DNA from: Sedimentitalea nanhaiensis DSM 24252 | GTDB taxonomy: Bacteria; Pseudomonadota; Alphaproteobacteria; Rhodobacterales; Rhodobacteraceae | Assembly: GCF_000473225.1 (NCBI RefSeq) | Contig: NZ_KI421509.1 | Coordinates: forward strand, 1,975,597 to 2,039,596 | DNA: 64,000 nucleotides | Reading direction: 5' to 3' | Part shown: piece by piece, positions 16,286 through 26,464 of the stretch | Layout of the letters: each line of letters opens with the position of its first letter | Position numbering within the stretch: position 1 is the first letter of the stretch | Program-made: the position numbers and the translations under genes | The notes under the pieces: model-generated | Told to the model about the DNA's origin: nothing | Databases searched by the model: none | The model's input: only the letters and a program-made list of their open reading frames with translations

Positions 16286-18523
16286 CTAGTTGATCTTTGT
16301 CAGAGAGCCTTTGAGGACAAGTATCCCGCTGGCTTTCACATTGGTCATCGCGCCGTTCACATCGACCTTGGCACTGCCTTTGATGTCAATCATCGTGCTC
16401 TTGATCGTGATTTTGGCCGGTTCGATCTTGATCGAAGAGCCGCCAACCTTCAGCTCGATGCTCTGGGCGGCCTCGATTTCAACCTTGCCCGAGGCGACAG
16501 CGACCGCCATGTTCCCGGACAATACCTCGGTGCCATGATCGCCGTTTTCCACGGTCGTCGTGTAGTTCTCGGTGATCGTCTGGGTCTTGTCGGTGGCGAT
16601 CTCGATGGTCTGGCTGCCGGTCTCGATCTTGAATTCCTCGTCGCCGGTCGAGATCGTGTGATAGTGATTGCCCTCCTGGATGGTGCGGGTGACGTGGTTG
16701 CGGATCACCTCGCTCAGGCTGCCTTCGTCATCATGATCCCCGGCGTCGACCTCATCCTGACCGATGGTGACCACGGACTTGTTCTTGACCAGCATCTGGT
16801 GGTCCTTTTGCGCCTGCACGCGCATCAGTTCCTCGCCCCTTTCATCCTCGAACATCAGTTCGTTATACTCATCCGCACCGCCTTCTTTGGTCGATTTGGT
16901 ACGAATACCCAACTGGGTCTTGTCGTCGGGATAATCATAAGGTGCCTTTTGCCAGGCATTGTAAATCATCCCGGTACAGATCGGCCGGTCGGGATCGCCT
17001 TCTTCGAACTGGATCACCGCCTCCTGGCCCATGCGGGGTATGGCCACCATACCGTAATCGGTACCGGACCATGGCGTCATCACCCGCACCCAGCAAGACG
17101 AGTTCTCGTCCTTCTGGCCCTCACGATCCCAGTGAAACTGAATCTTGATGCGTCCGAATTCGTCGGTGTCGATTTCTTCGCCCGCCTTGCCGACAACGGT
17201 CGCAGTATGCGGCCCCGCGATTTTCGGCCAGGGTGTTTTGATCGGGGCGCGAAACTGCGTCGACTTGGGGATCGCGCGGAAGGTACCACCAAAGGCGTCA
17301 TTTGCCATTGCTTCCGGAAAGTCGCGCGGCATCATCACCAGATCCCGGCGGGTCTCGCGCCCCCTGTGGATCATCTCTGTCTGAAGAAATTTCTCGACGC
17401 CGTGCCGCTTTACCTCGGAAAGCCTGGCGCCGACTTTCTTTTCATGTACGGCCTGCAGAAAGTTCTGATCCTGTACGAAATGTTCGGCTGACACGATCAG
17501 ATATGGAACATTGGCATCGTCGTCCGGATGTCCAGACATCTCAAAGGTCTGTCCCGCCGCCAGGGCCCGCACATTGGCGGCCCCCCGAAACTGCTGAAAG
17601 CGGGCGGTTTCCGCTTCCATTCTGACAGTCGCGTATTTTTCGCCCAGCATCTTGTCATCGTTGTAAACGCCGGGATAGCGGTGATGCCCCAGGTAATCAT
17701 AAACCTCATAGGTTTTATGATTGTGCGATCCCGATGCAATAGCATGTTCAAATTCCAGATCGGCGTCCTGCAATTTGAAATCGAAATCGTTCAGGGTGAA
17801 CTTGCCACGGGTCACGCGTTCCTGCTTGACCCATTCGGCGATATGATCCTCGCGCCCGGTCTCGGCGCCACGATCCATTTGACGGGCGTGATAATCTATG
17901 GTGGCATGGCCGGGAACCGCATCATGGGCGCTGATTGAATCGCTCAGCACCAGCTTTTCGACGGCTTCTGAATTCAGATCGTTCTTGAAATAGAAATAGA
18001 TACCTTCCTCTTCCATCAGGCGGCACAGGAAATCGTAGTCGCTTTCACGATATTGCACGCAATAGGTGCGCGGGTCATAGCGTCCCGTGAGGGCATCTTC
18101 GTAATCAGAGAACCCGTGATCCTCAAAGATCTGCTTGATGATTTCGACCGCCGTCCTTTCCTGGAACACCCGACAATCCTGGGTCCTGGTCAGCATCCAG
18201 AACCAGGGGCGAACCTCGGCCAGATAGTACCAGTTGCCTTCGAAATAACCGATTTCTTCAACCGAGACGCACAGGCCGGAAAAGACCCGTTCGTTTTCAT
18301 CCTCGGTCATCACATGCACACGCAGGCTGCGACCGACAATCTCGGCTATGTCTGCATTCTCACATTGGCTGCGGATCAGCACGGTCATCTCGGTCAACTT
18401 GCTGAGCCCTTCGTCGATGACCGCCCGGTAAAGATTTGGGCCGTATTCACCGGCGGGCTCGGGCCACGAAAAATCACCCGACAACCAGCTTCGCGAGTCC
18501 CTGAACGGTTTGTAATCAGGCAT
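16286..18523 (-). CDS. vgrG: T6SS spike protein VgrG (TssI)
   Basis: This protein of about 745 residues has the VgrG layout: a gp27-like base, a gp5-like OB domain (GRIKIQFHWDREGQKDENSSCW, here cited in part, and MGQEAVIQFEEGDPDRP), and a repetitive beta-helix needle at the end rich in I-x-I-x repeats (IEIATDKTQTI, IEIEAAQSIEL). It forms the trimeric spike carried on the Hcp tube. The start at 18523 is preferred because AAGGGACAG stands at good distance from this ATG; the frame extends to 18568 without a clear site. No toxin domain is visible after the needle. It follows the TssB/TssC fusion gene by about 60 bases. Confidence 0.94.
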   Translation of the reverse strand: MPDYKPFRDSRSWLSGDFSWPEPAGEYGPNLYRAVIDEGLSKLTEMTVLIRSQCENADIAEIVGRSLRVHVMTEDENERVFSGLCVSVEEIGYFEGNWYYLAEVRPWFWMLTRTQDCRVFQERTAVEIIKQIFEDHGFSDYEDALTGRYDPRTYCVQYRESDYDFLCRLMEEEGIYFYFKNDLNSEAVEKLVLSDSISAHDAVPGHATIDYHARQMDRGAETGREDHIAEWVKQERVTRGKFTLNDFDFKLQDADLEFEHAIASGSHNHKTYEVYDYLGHHRYPGVYNDDKMLGEKYATVRMEAETARFQQFRGAANVRALAAGQTFEMSGHPDDDANVPYLIVSAEHFVQDQNFLQAVHEKKVGARLSEVKRHGVEKFLQTEMIHRGRETRRDLVMMPRDFPEAMANDAFGGTFRAIPKSTQFRAPIKTPWPKIAGPHTATVVGKAGEEIDTDEFGRIKIQFHWDREGQKDENSSCWVRVMTPWSGTDYGMVAIPRMGQEAVIQFEEGDPDRPICTGMIYNAWQKAPYDYPDDKTQLGIRTKSTKEGGADEYNELMFEDERGEELMRVQAQKDHQMLVKNKSVVTIGQDEVDAGDHDDEGSLSEVIRNHVTRTIQEGNHYHTISTGDEEFKIETGSQTIEIATDKTQTITENYTTTVENGDHGTEVLSGNMAVAVASGKVEIEAAQSIELKVGGSSIKIEPAKITIKSTMIDIKGSAKVDVNGAMTNVKASGILVLKGSLTKIN

Positions 18524-18586
18524 GAGCTGTCCCTTCGAAACGATCCGGGCCACAACGGTAAAACGCATTTAAATCGGTAATAACCA

Positions 18587-21500
18587 CTATAAATCCTCCA
18601 ACAATGCGGCCAGGTCGGCATCGATGTCGTCGCTGCCCGCCTCGCCTTCGACCGCCGGCTGGTCGTCCCCAAACCCTGCCAGCAAATCATCCAGCCCCAG
18701 ATCGTCCTCCGCATCCTCGGCCTGCTCTACCGGTTCCGGTGCCATCACGGGTGCAGGTTTGGGCGGTGAGGGCGGTGGCGGCGGCACATCGGACCACGGC
18801 CCCAGAATATCGCCCCCGGCCAGCGACTGAAACGAGGCCAGCCGGATTTCGTCACGCCCCTTGATAGATACCACCGGCATCACGCCCCGTGCCATCACCT
18901 TTTCAACCTTTTCCAGCGTCAGATTGCGTTCCGTACAGGGCAAGGCAACCTGATCGCCATAGCGGTCGGTGACAAAATGATAGGGCATATCGCCAAGAGA
19001 CATGATCCCGCCCAGCCCCATACCCACGCCGTTTTCGCGATAGGATTTGGCCAGCAGAATTGCAGCCAGAACCACCGGGTTCGCCCACAGCATGCCGGAC
19101 AACCCGTCCGCCATGGTGAATTCTTCGAACTCAAACTCATAGATCGGTTCGGATTTGGCACCATAGGGTCGCCGCAACAGGAAGCGCGGCGACAGCAAAC
19201 CGAGATGCCCGGCCTCGGGCATCGCGCGCAGCGTGTCCCATGCAGTGGCCACCAGCGGATGCCGATCCTCTTTCGCGATATCCATAAAGGCGGGCGACAG
19301 AGCCGCCAGAAAAGGTGCGTCCACATGGGCCGCGACCCGCGCGATCCGGCCCAACAGCTCGGCATGGGGCGGAGTTTCCTCGACAGTATACAGCCCGATC
19401 AACGCCGAATACCCACCTCTTCCGGTTTCCTCGTCCAGTGGAGATTCGGTCAAAAGCCGCGCAAAGCCGCTTTGGGTCAGGTCGTCGACGCTGGCCAGAT
19501 CGGCGGCGATCTCTTCTGCGGAAATGTCGTACAATACGACCTCGAGCGTATCGTCGACCTCGATGCTGCGCGCGATCAGATCGATCGAGCGCCACTGGGA
19601 TTCGATCGACTGAAACTCGGGGTGGTGCAATACAAGACGCATGGCAGCGGACAACGCCTGATCCACCGCGGCCTGCATCGCCATCGCGTCCGCGTCGGGA
19701 ACCGCACGGATATGGGGGCCGACGATACGCGCCAGAAGGTCCTCCACCGGCGAGGGCTGAGTCAGACGAGCGGTGGTGTCCCCGATCAGTTTCTGGAAAT
19801 CGCTCAACCGCCGGTCGGCGGGCACCGCATTGCCCGACGATGTGCGACGCGCCGGTGCGACAGGTGTGCCATGTTCCTCGCCCCATGCGCGCAAGGTCTT
19901 GGCCGCGTGTTCGGCGGTGGCCCCGCTGGACAATTGTGCGCGCAGCCCAACCAGTTCAGAAAAAATCCCGACCTTTTCATACAGCTCGTCCGGGTGCAGG
20001 TCGTCCAACTCGCCCAGCACAACCTCGACACCTGCCCCCTCCTTGCCAATCGGCAGCATCAGGGTCGTGCCAAAGCCGGATATTACCTCGTCGACCGTAT
20101 CCGGATCCAGCTGAATGGCCGGGCGGGCCGCCAGCGCATCGCCGATTTCGATCAGCCCGCGCGCTGCGCGTCCGGAAAAGTCGCCCATCACCGCCATCCG
20201 AAACCGCTTGCGGTTCAACCGCTGCGCATCGGGACGCGCGCCCGTCATGACACCAAAGGCGAATTCCGCCTCTGGGCCTGCCTTCGCTGGCGGCGCGGAT
20301 TCCGGGATGTCGGCAGACGCATCCTGAACGTCCAGATCGGACAACAGGTCATCCAGCCCGTCACGCGCTGCCGTGCTGGTTTCCAAAGCCTCCTCCGCCA
20401 CGACATCCGATGGCATCCGATCCGCGTCAGCCTGTGATGTCCCATCTTCCGTTTCACCACCCAGATCCGACAACAAATCGTCCAGGTCATCGGTCTCCTC
20501 CGGATCGGACACCGGAGTCGTGGGGCGTTCAGTTGGCTCCAGGTCGTGCGATTCATCCGCCGCTGGATGCTCGGCATCCAGATCCGTTGGCTCGGCAAGC
20601 AGGCTGTCCAGGTCATCAAGATCATCAGCCGTTCCAGCGGGCTCCGACAGATCGGCAGGTTCCGACGCAGACTCTGCGGCGACGTCGCCCAACAGATCGT
20701 CCAGATCATCCCCGGCACTTGCCGTGTCGGCATCACCCACGGAAGGGCCCGCCCGCTCAGCTTGAAGCGCGTCCAGGGCAGGAGAGGTCAGGTCATCCAG
20801 CGGATCTGGGCCGGTGTCGGCATCCAGCAAGTCTTCCAGATCGTTCAAACCATCAAGATCATCGGTGCCGATGTCCGGTACGTCATTCGTCAAAGCATCA
20901 GAAGGCTGATTGAGCGCGCTGGCGTCCAACAGATCATCCAGATAGCCGCTTGCATCCGAATCGCCGATGTCGGCCACCGACAAATCCCTAATTTCGGCTT
21001 CCGCCGCCACCGGATCATTGGACAGAGCACTGAACTCGTCAAGCGGATCCGGGTCGGAACCGGCACCCAGCAGATCGTCCAGATCGTCCAGGCCCGTCGC
21101 TGCCGGGTCGCCGCCTGCAACGTCGTCACGCGCCAGATCTTCCAGCGTGCCGTCGGATTCGTCGGGCACTGGCTCTCGGCCCGCCTCGATCCCGGCAGGC
21201 TCGTCCAGGGCGGGCGGCGTGGTATTCACTGTATATGCCGGGTCGGACGGGGTATCTGCAAGTTCGGCCAGCGGTGCGCCGTTACTGTCGCCGTCTGTTT
21301 CGGCAGGCGCGTCGATCTGGGCGAGGCTGTCCAATGCAGCGCCTGTTGTGTCGGTCTGCGCCACCGGTTCGGGTGCCGTGTCGACCAGATCCGCCAGCAC
21401 CGCGCCAGTATTGCCCTCTTCCGGTGGGGCCACCTCGGCCAGCGAGGCGAGCGCCGCGTTGACATCGGGTTCCTCAGCGACATGTTCGTCGGGGGCCGTC

Positions 21501-22840
21501 AACCCTGCCAGCGCGTCCGTCATCGTTGTATCGGGCGCGTCGACCTCTGGCGGATCGACCATCAGATTGGCCAGCGCATCCTGCCGGGTATCTGGTTGCG
21601 GTGCCTTATCATCGCTCTCGTCGCGCAGGCTAAACAGCACATCATCTGCGACCGCAACCGGCTCACCATCCGCGATCGGAGCCTCTGCCAGCGCGGCCAG
21701 CACATCCTGGCTGGTGTCGTCTTTATCCGCATCTGGGGGTGCGGTCTCTTTCAACCCCTCTAACGTTGCCTGGACCGCCGTCTCGGGCTGGGTTTCGGGC
21801 AGCGGTGTGTCGCGCAGATGATCCAGCGCGGCATCTGCGCTATTGTCGGCTTCGGGCTCCGGGGGAGCCGTGGCGCGCAATCCCTCCAACGCCTCATCCG
21901 CACTGTCTGCCCCCTCGGGCGCATCGGCGGCAACCGATCGCAACCCTTCCAATGCCGCATCTGCTGTGCTTTCCGGTTCCGGTTCTTCTGCTGCCGAACT
22001 GCGCAGTCCGTCCAAGGCGGAGGTCGTGTTGTCCTGGGGTTCTGGGTCCGTCGGTGCGGCGTTTCTCAGTGCCTCCAATGTTGCCCCGGCCTGATCCTCG
22101 GCGTCATCCTGCTCTGGGGCAGCCGCGCGCAGTGCGTCCAGAGCCGAAGCCGTTTCATCGTTATCTGGCTTTTCTGTTGGGGCCACAGTGCGCAGCGCAT
22201 CCAACGCTCCTTCGACTTCGTCCTTGGCCGCAACGTCCTGCGGTGCGGTTGCACGCAGAGCATTCAGCGCGGCTGTGGCCTGGTCCTGCTCGATGTCTTC
22301 TTCCGGAGCCGCAGCGCGCAGTGCGTCGAGTGCCGCGTCTGTCTGGTCGTCAGAAAGGGCCATCGACGACAGGGACTGCAGCAATGTCGGATCTTGCAGG
22401 ATACGTTCGATCAGCGTTTCGGCACCGACTTTGCCATCCATATAGGTTGCCAGATTGGCCAACTCGGTCCGGGCCTGTAACAATTTTCGGAGCGGTTCGA
22501 TTTTGGCGGCAATCGCCTGGGGTGAAAAGTCGTCCATCGCTTCGAACGTCAGATCGACCTCAAGGTTTCCCTCCCCGGTCAAAGTGTTGGGCACGCTGAA
22601 CGCCGCACGCGGCTGCATCGCCTGCATCCGCTCATCGAAATTGTCCACGTCGATTTCCAGAAACTTGCGGTTCTCGATCGATGGTTGCGCAACGTTCGAT
22701 TTGCCCGCCAGATCGGACATCACCCCCATGACAAAGGGCAGCTGGACCTTTTTCTCGGACCCGTACAGCTCGACATCATACTCGATCTGCACCCGGGGCG
22801 CGCGGTTGCGCGCAATGAACTTTTGCGCGCTGCCGGTCAT
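18587..22840 (-). CDS. Giant TssB - acidic repeat linker - TssC-like fusion protein
   Basis: This 1417-residue protein starts with a complete TssB domain (1-165) nearly the same as the separate TssB of this operon (shared MGVMSDLAGKS, FLEIDVDNFDER, NTLTGEGNL). An acidic region follows with about nine imperfect copies of ALDALRxxAPE spaced 23-28 residues (about 168-375), looser copies to about 530, then repeated DDLDDLL motifs (585-835). Residues 855-985 resemble a TssB/TssC sheath segment (KRFRMAVMGDFSGR, DDLHPDELY). Residues 1030-1345 resemble the TssC large sheath subunit (LHHPEFQSIESQWRSID, RFLLRRPYG). An acidic tail repeats DDLL/LLEDL. Agrobacterium has a second TssC-like protein (TssC40); a fusion to TssB with such a linker is not known to me. 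The ATG overlaps the channel stop codon, with GGAGG upstream. Confidence 0.9.
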   Translation of the reverse strand: MTGSAQKFIARNRAPRVQIEYDVELYGSEKKVQLPFVMGVMSDLAGKSNVAQPSIENRKFLEIDVDNFDERMQAMQPRAAFSVPNTLTGEGNLEVDLTFEAMDDFSPQAIAAKIEPLRKLLQARTELANLATYMDGKVGAETLIERILQDPTLLQSLSSMALSDDQTDAALDALRAAAPEEDIEQDQATAALNALRATAPQDVAAKDEVEGALDALRTVAPTEKPDNDETASALDALRAAAPEQDDAEDQAGATLEALRNAAPTDPEPQDNTTSALDGLRSSAAEEPEPESTADAALEGLRSVAADAPEGADSADEALEGLRATAPPEPEADNSADAALDHLRDTPLPETQPETAVQATLEGLKETAPPDADKDDTSQDVLAALAEAPIADGEPVAVADDVLFSLRDESDDKAPQPDTRQDALANLMVDPPEVDAPDTTMTDALAGLTAPDEHVAEEPDVNAALASLAEVAPPEEGNTGAVLADLVDTAPEPVAQTDTTGAALDSLAQIDAPAETDGDSNGAPLAELADTPSDPAYTVNTTPPALDEPAGIEAGREPVPDESDGTLEDLARDDVAGGDPAATGLDDLDDLLGAGSDPDPLDEFSALSNDPVAAEAEIRDLSVADIGDSDASGYLDDLLDASALNQPSDALTNDVPDIGTDDLDGLNDLEDLLDADTGPDPLDDLTSPALDALQAERAGPSVGDADTASAGDDLDDLLGDVAAESASEPADLSEPAGTADDLDDLDSLLAEPTDLDAEHPAADESHDLEPTERPTTPVSDPEETDDLDDLLSDLGGETEDGTSQADADRMPSDVVAEEALETSTAARDGLDDLLSDLDVQDASADIPESAPPAKAGPEAEFAFGVMTGARPDAQRLNRKRFRMAVMGDFSGRAARGLIEIGDALAARPAIQLDPDTVDEVISGFGTTLMLPIGKEGAGVEVVLGELDDLHPDELYEKVGIFSELVGLRAQLSSGATAEHAAKTLRAWGEEHGTPVAPARRTSSGNAVPADRRLSDFQKLIGDTTARLTQPSPVEDLLARIVGPHIRAVPDADAMAMQAAVDQALSAAMRLVLHHPEFQSIESQWRSIDLIARSIEVDDTLEVVLYDISAEEIAADLASVDDLTQSGFARLLTESPLDEETGRGGYSALIGLYTVEETPPHAELLGRIARVAAHVDAPFLAALSPAFMDIAKEDRHPLVATAWDTLRAMPEAGHLGLLSPRFLLRRPYGAKSEPIYEFEFEEFTMADGLSGMLWANPVVLAAILLAKSYRENGVGMGLGGIMSLGDMPYHFVTDRYGDQVALPCTERNLTLEKVEKVMARGVMPVVSIKGRDEIRLASFQSLAGGDILGPWSDVPPPPPSPPKPAPVMAPEPVEQAEDAEDDLGLDDLLAGFGDDQPAVEGEAGSDDIDADLAALLEDL
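19970..22350 (-). repeat. Coding region of acidic tandem repeats within the TssB/TssC fusion
   Basis: This stretch encodes degenerate protein-level repeats: first units with consensus ALDALRxxAP about every 23-28 codons, then units with DDLDDLL. The DNA copies have diverged, so the array is old or under selection at protein level. The exact outer limits are approximate. Confidence 0.75.
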
Positions 22841-23697
22841 TTGGCCCCTCCCTTGAGTTCGGCAATTTCAGCCCGCAACGCACGGATTTCTGACAGCATC
22901 TCGGTGACATGCGCATCGACGATATCAGTCTCGCTCTTGACCAATTCGCGCAGGTTTTCAAACTCGGCCTCGTTTTCTTCTTCCACGGCGGCCTGCATGG
23001 TGTTCACCAACAGACCGATGAAAAGGTTCAGAACCGAGAACGCGGTGATGATGATGAAGGGCACGAAGAAGGCCCAGGCGTATGGATGCACCTCCATCAC
23101 CGGGCGCACGATGCCCATGGACCAGCTTTCCAGCGTCATGATCTGGAACAGCGAATACAGGCTGCGTCCCAGCGTGCCGAACCATTCATTAAAATCATGC
23201 CCGTACATCAAGGTCGCCATCACCCCGAAGACATAAAATACGATCGAGATCATGATGATCACCGCGCCCATTCCGGGCAGTGCATCCAGCAGGGCCTGCA
23301 CCACCGCCCGCATCTGCGGGATCACGGACAACAGGCGCATCGCCCGGATCACCCGCAACCCGCGCAGGGCCGACAATCCGCCCTTGTCAGGCAGCAGGCC
23401 CAGGCCCACCACGATGAAGTCGAAGATGTTCCACGGGTTGGCGAAAAAGCCCTTTATGCCATAGGCAAAGAATTTGAGCGCCAGCTCCGCGACAAAGATC
23501 ATCAACACGACCTGATCAATCACCTTCAGCGCCGGGCCGATCACGCCGTTGATGTTTTCCGAGGTCGACATCCCCAGGGTCACCGCGTTGAAGATGATGA
23601 CGCCCAGAATCGCGTTTTTGATACTGTCTCGTTCAACAAACTCCAGTGCTTTTTCCCGCAGCGTCGTCGATTGATTGATATCTGGGGTCGTCTGCAC
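22837..23697 (-). CDS. Voltage-gated sodium channel of the NaChBac/NavAb family
   Basis: This 286-residue protein has the six-helix layout of a single-domain voltage-gated channel. S1-S3 lie near residues 28-103, S4 carries regularly spaced arginines (R112, R115, R118, R121 in LRGLRVIRAMR), S5 is near 142-165, and the selectivity filter TLESWSM is at 188-194, identical to that of NavAb and NavMs. S6 is near 210-236 with a C-terminal coiled coil (about 238-283) that would assemble tetramers. It should conduct Na+ into the cytoplasm on depolarisation. It starts with GTG after AAGGAG. Its end overlaps the TssB/TssC fusion start by four bases, and it lies 36 bases downstream of clpV, so it is part of the T6SS operon. 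Confidence 0.93.
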   Translation of the reverse strand: MQTTPDINQSTTLREKALEFVERDSIKNAILGVIIFNAVTLGMSTSENINGVIGPALKVIDQVVLMIFVAELALKFFAYGIKGFFANPWNIFDFIVVGLGLLPDKGGLSALRGLRVIRAMRLLSVIPQMRAVVQALLDALPGMGAVIIMISIVFYVFGVMATLMYGHDFNEWFGTLGRSLYSLFQIMTLESWSMGIVRPVMEVHPYAWAFFVPFIIITAFSVLNLFIGLLVNTMQAAVEEENEAEFENLRELVKSETDIVDAHVTEMLSEIRALRAEIAELKGGAK

Positions 23698-23733
23698 GTC
23701 CGCCTCTCCTTGGTCTGGGTCTATGTTCCGGCT

Positions 23734-26436
23734 TTACTCGAACGCATATGAGAAATTTGTGCCGTCCGAGTCGATGGCAACCTTGGTCACGACACCCCCT
23801 TCCATCATCCGGCGCAGAAATTCGGCCGAAATTTCGGGCAGCATCGTGTTGGTCACGATGGCGTCGATCATGCGCCCGCCACTTTCCAGTTCCTGACAGC
23901 GTTCCACGATGGTGTCGACCACCGCGTCGGTAAATTCGAACGGCACCCCATGGCTGGTCTGGACACGTTTCTGGATGCGACCCAGCTGAAGCTTGGTAAT
24001 CTCTGCGATCATATGCGGCGATAATGGATAATACGGGATGGTCACCAGACGGCCCAGCAGGGCGGCGGGGAAAATTTTCAACAACGGATCGCGCAGCGCC
24101 TTGGCGATGCCTTCGGGTTCCGGCAGCAGGTCGGGATCCGAGCACAGGTCCATGATCAGATCGCTGCCCGCGTTGCTGGTCAGCAGGATAAGGGTGTTCT
24201 TGAAGTCGATCACCCGGCCTTCGCCATCCTCCATCACGCCCTTGTCAAAGACCTGGAAAAAGATCTCGTGTACGTCAGGATGGGCCTTTTCAACTTCATC
24301 CAGCAGCACCACGGAATAGGGTTTTCGCCGCACCGCTTCGGTCAATACCCCGCCCTCGCCATACCCGACATACCCCGGAGGCGCGCCTTTCAGGCTGCTG
24401 ACGGTATGGGCCTCCTGATATTCGCTCATGTTGATGGTAATGACGTTCTGCTCACCCCCATAGAGCACCTCGGCCAGCGCCAACGCGGTTTCGGTCTTGC
24501 CGACACCGCTGGTCCCGGCCAGCAGGAACACCCCGATGGGTTTAGAAGGGTTGTCCAACCCTGCGCGGGACGTCTGGATGCGCTTGGCGATCATTTGCAT
24601 CGCGTGATCCTGTCCGATGACGCGCTTGGCCAGGTGTTCTTCAAGGTTCAGGATGGTTTCGATTTCGTCCTTGACCATGCGGCCCACGGGGATACCCGTC
24701 CAGTCGCCGACGACGCTGGCCACCGCCTGATGATCGACGATTGGAAGGATTAGAGGGCTTTCGCCCTGCACCTCGATCAGCTCGGCATTCTTGGCTTTCA
24801 GCTCAACCAGCAGCGCGGCGCGCTCTTCGTCAGACAGCGGGCTGACTTCGGCGGCTTCGCTGCCCGGTTCTGCTTCGACCGGGGCACCGCCCTCGCGCAG
24901 CTTGGCACGCAGGTCCAGGATGGACTCGACCACCAGCTTTTCGCGCTCCCACCGCTCGGTCAGATCGACCAATCGGGCCTCTTCGGCCTCTCTGGCCGCG
25001 CCCACCGCTTCGCGCCGGTCGCCGACCTCATAGCCGGCGGTTTCGTCGCGCCCGATGATGTCCAGTTCGGTGGTCAATGCCTCGATCCGGCGGCGGCTGT
25101 CGTCGACCTCGGCCGGGACCGCATGCTGGCTGACCGCGACCCGCGCGCAGGCTGTATCCAGCAGGCTGACCGATTTGTCCGGCAATTGACGCGCCGGAAT
25201 ATAGCGGGCCGACAGGCTGACGGCGGCTTCTATACCTTCGTCCAGCACTTGCACACGGTGATGTTTTTCCAGCATCGAGGCGATGCCGCGCATCATCAGG
25301 ATCGCCTTTTCTATTCCGGGCTCATCAACCTGGACGACCTGGAAGCGCCGGGTCAGGGCAGGATCCTTTTCAATATATTTCTTGTATTCCGCCCAGGTCG
25401 TCGCCCCGATGGTCCGCAGGGTTCCCCGCGCCAGCGCCGGCTTAAGCAGGTTGGCGGCATCGCCGGTCCCGGCGGCCCCGCCCGCCCCCACCAGGGTGTG
25501 GGTTTCATCCACAAACATCACGATCGGAGTCGGGCTGGCCTGCACCTCGTCTATCACCTGACGCAGGCGGTTCTCAAATTCACCTTTCATGCTGGCTCCG
25601 GCCTGCAACAGGCCTACGTCCAGCACCAGCAGGCGCACGTTCTGCAACGCCGGTGGGACGTCGCCGCGCGCAATGCGCAGGGCAAACCCTTCGACCACAG
25701 CAGTCTTGCCCACACCGGCTTCGCCGGTGAGAATCGGATTGTTCTGGCGCCGTCGCATCAGCACATCGACAATCTGGCGGATTTCCTCGTCGCGCCCGAC
25801 GATTGGGTCAATCTCACCATTGCGCGCCTGTTCGGTCAGATCGGTACAGAACTGGTCCAGCGCTTCGCTGCCGCCCAACTGCGCCGCGCGCGCGCCGCTG
25901 GCTTCGCCGGGTTCCGCCCCGCCGCCGGTGTGGCTGCCGTCCTGCGGCACCAGACGTTCTTCGGGCGAACCGTCCGTTGCCTTGGCAAACTCGTCCGCCA
26001 GATCATCGGGCTTGATCCGCGCCAGTTCGGGCGAAATCGATGACAGGATATTTCGCAAAGCCGGGGTCTTGAGCATCCCCAGCAACAGATGTCCGGTGCG
26101 CACCTGCGACGATGAATACAGCAGCGAACCCCAGACCCAGCCCCGTTCCATCGCGTCCATCAGGTGATCGGACAGGTCCGAGATCGTGCTGGCCCCGCGC
26201 GGCAAAGCGTCCAGCGCGCGCGTCATCTCGGCCGCGATCTTGCCGGGATCCAGATCGTAATGATCGACGATGCGATGCAGGTCGCTGTCCTGCCCCTGTA
26301 GGATCTGATGCATCCAATGCACCACCTCAACATAGGGATTGCCCCGCATCTTGCAGAACACCGTGGCGCTTTCGACCGCCTGATACCCCAGCTTATTCAG
26401 CTTTCCGAATAGCGCTATACGGCTGATCTCGGTCAT
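23734..26436 (-). CDS. clpV: T6SS sheath-recycling ATPase ClpV (TssH)
   Basis: This 900-residue ClpB-like AAA+ protein has an N-terminal repeat domain (about 1-150), a first ATPase domain with Walker [14 protein letters not shown] and Walker [12 protein letters not shown] region, a middle coiled coil (about 430-540), and a second ATPase domain with [16 protein letters not shown] and [14 protein letters not shown]. The first residues ([24 protein letters not shown]) are of the ClpV rather than ClpB type. ClpV pulls contracted TssB/TssC sheaths apart. It starts 28 bases after tssG with AAGGAC before the ATG and is followed by the sodium channel gene. Confidence 0.95.
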   Translation of the reverse strand: MTEISRIALFGKLNKLGYQAVESATVFCKMRGNPYVEVVHWMHQILQGQDSDLHRIVDHYDLDPGKIAAEMTRALDALPRGASTISDLSDHLMDAMERGWVWGSLLYSSSQVRTGHLLLGMLKTPALRNILSSISPELARIKPDDLADEFAKATDGSPEERLVPQDGSHTGGGAEPGEASGARAAQLGGSEALDQFCTDLTEQARNGEIDPIVGRDEEIRQIVDVLMRRRQNNPILTGEAGVGKTAVVEGFALRIARGDVPPALQNVRLLVLDVGLLQAGASMKGEFENRLRQVIDEVQASPTPIVMFVDETHTLVGAGGAAGTGDAANLLKPALARGTLRTIGATTWAEYKKYIEKDPALTRRFQVVQVDEPGIEKAILMMRGIASMLEKHHRVQVLDEGIEAAVSLSARYIPARQLPDKSVSLLDTACARVAVSQHAVPAEVDDSRRRIEALTTELDIIGRDETAGYEVGDRREAVGAAREAEEARLVDLTERWEREKLVVESILDLRAKLREGGAPVEAEPGSEAAEVSPLSDEERAALLVELKAKNAELIEVQGESPLILPIVDHQAVASVVGDWTGIPVGRMVKDEIETILNLEEHLAKRVIGQDHAMQMIAKRIQTSRAGLDNPSKPIGVFLLAGTSGVGKTETALALAEVLYGGEQNVITINMSEYQEAHTVSSLKGAPPGYVGYGEGGVLTEAVRRKPYSVVLLDEVEKAHPDVHEIFFQVFDKGVMEDGEGRVIDFKNTLILLTSNAGSDLIMDLCSDPDLLPEPEGIAKALRDPLLKIFPAALLGRLVTIPYYPLSPHMIAEITKLQLGRIQKRVQTSHGVPFEFTDAVVDTIVERCQELESGGRMIDAIVTNTMLPEISAEFLRRMMEGGVVTKVAIDSDGTNFSYAFE

Positions 26437-26464
26437 TTAATGTCCTTCCATATCGTGTTGCCCA

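Noticed and set aside
15367-18523. Toxin domain fused to VgrG or PAAR
   Set aside because: VgrG ends in the beta-helix needle and the PAAR protein is only 100 residues; no extra domain is present.
19970-22350. Repeat region of the fusion gene as a CRISPR or DNA satellite
   Set aside because: Repeats are at protein level with divergent codons; no constant DNA repeat and spacer structure.
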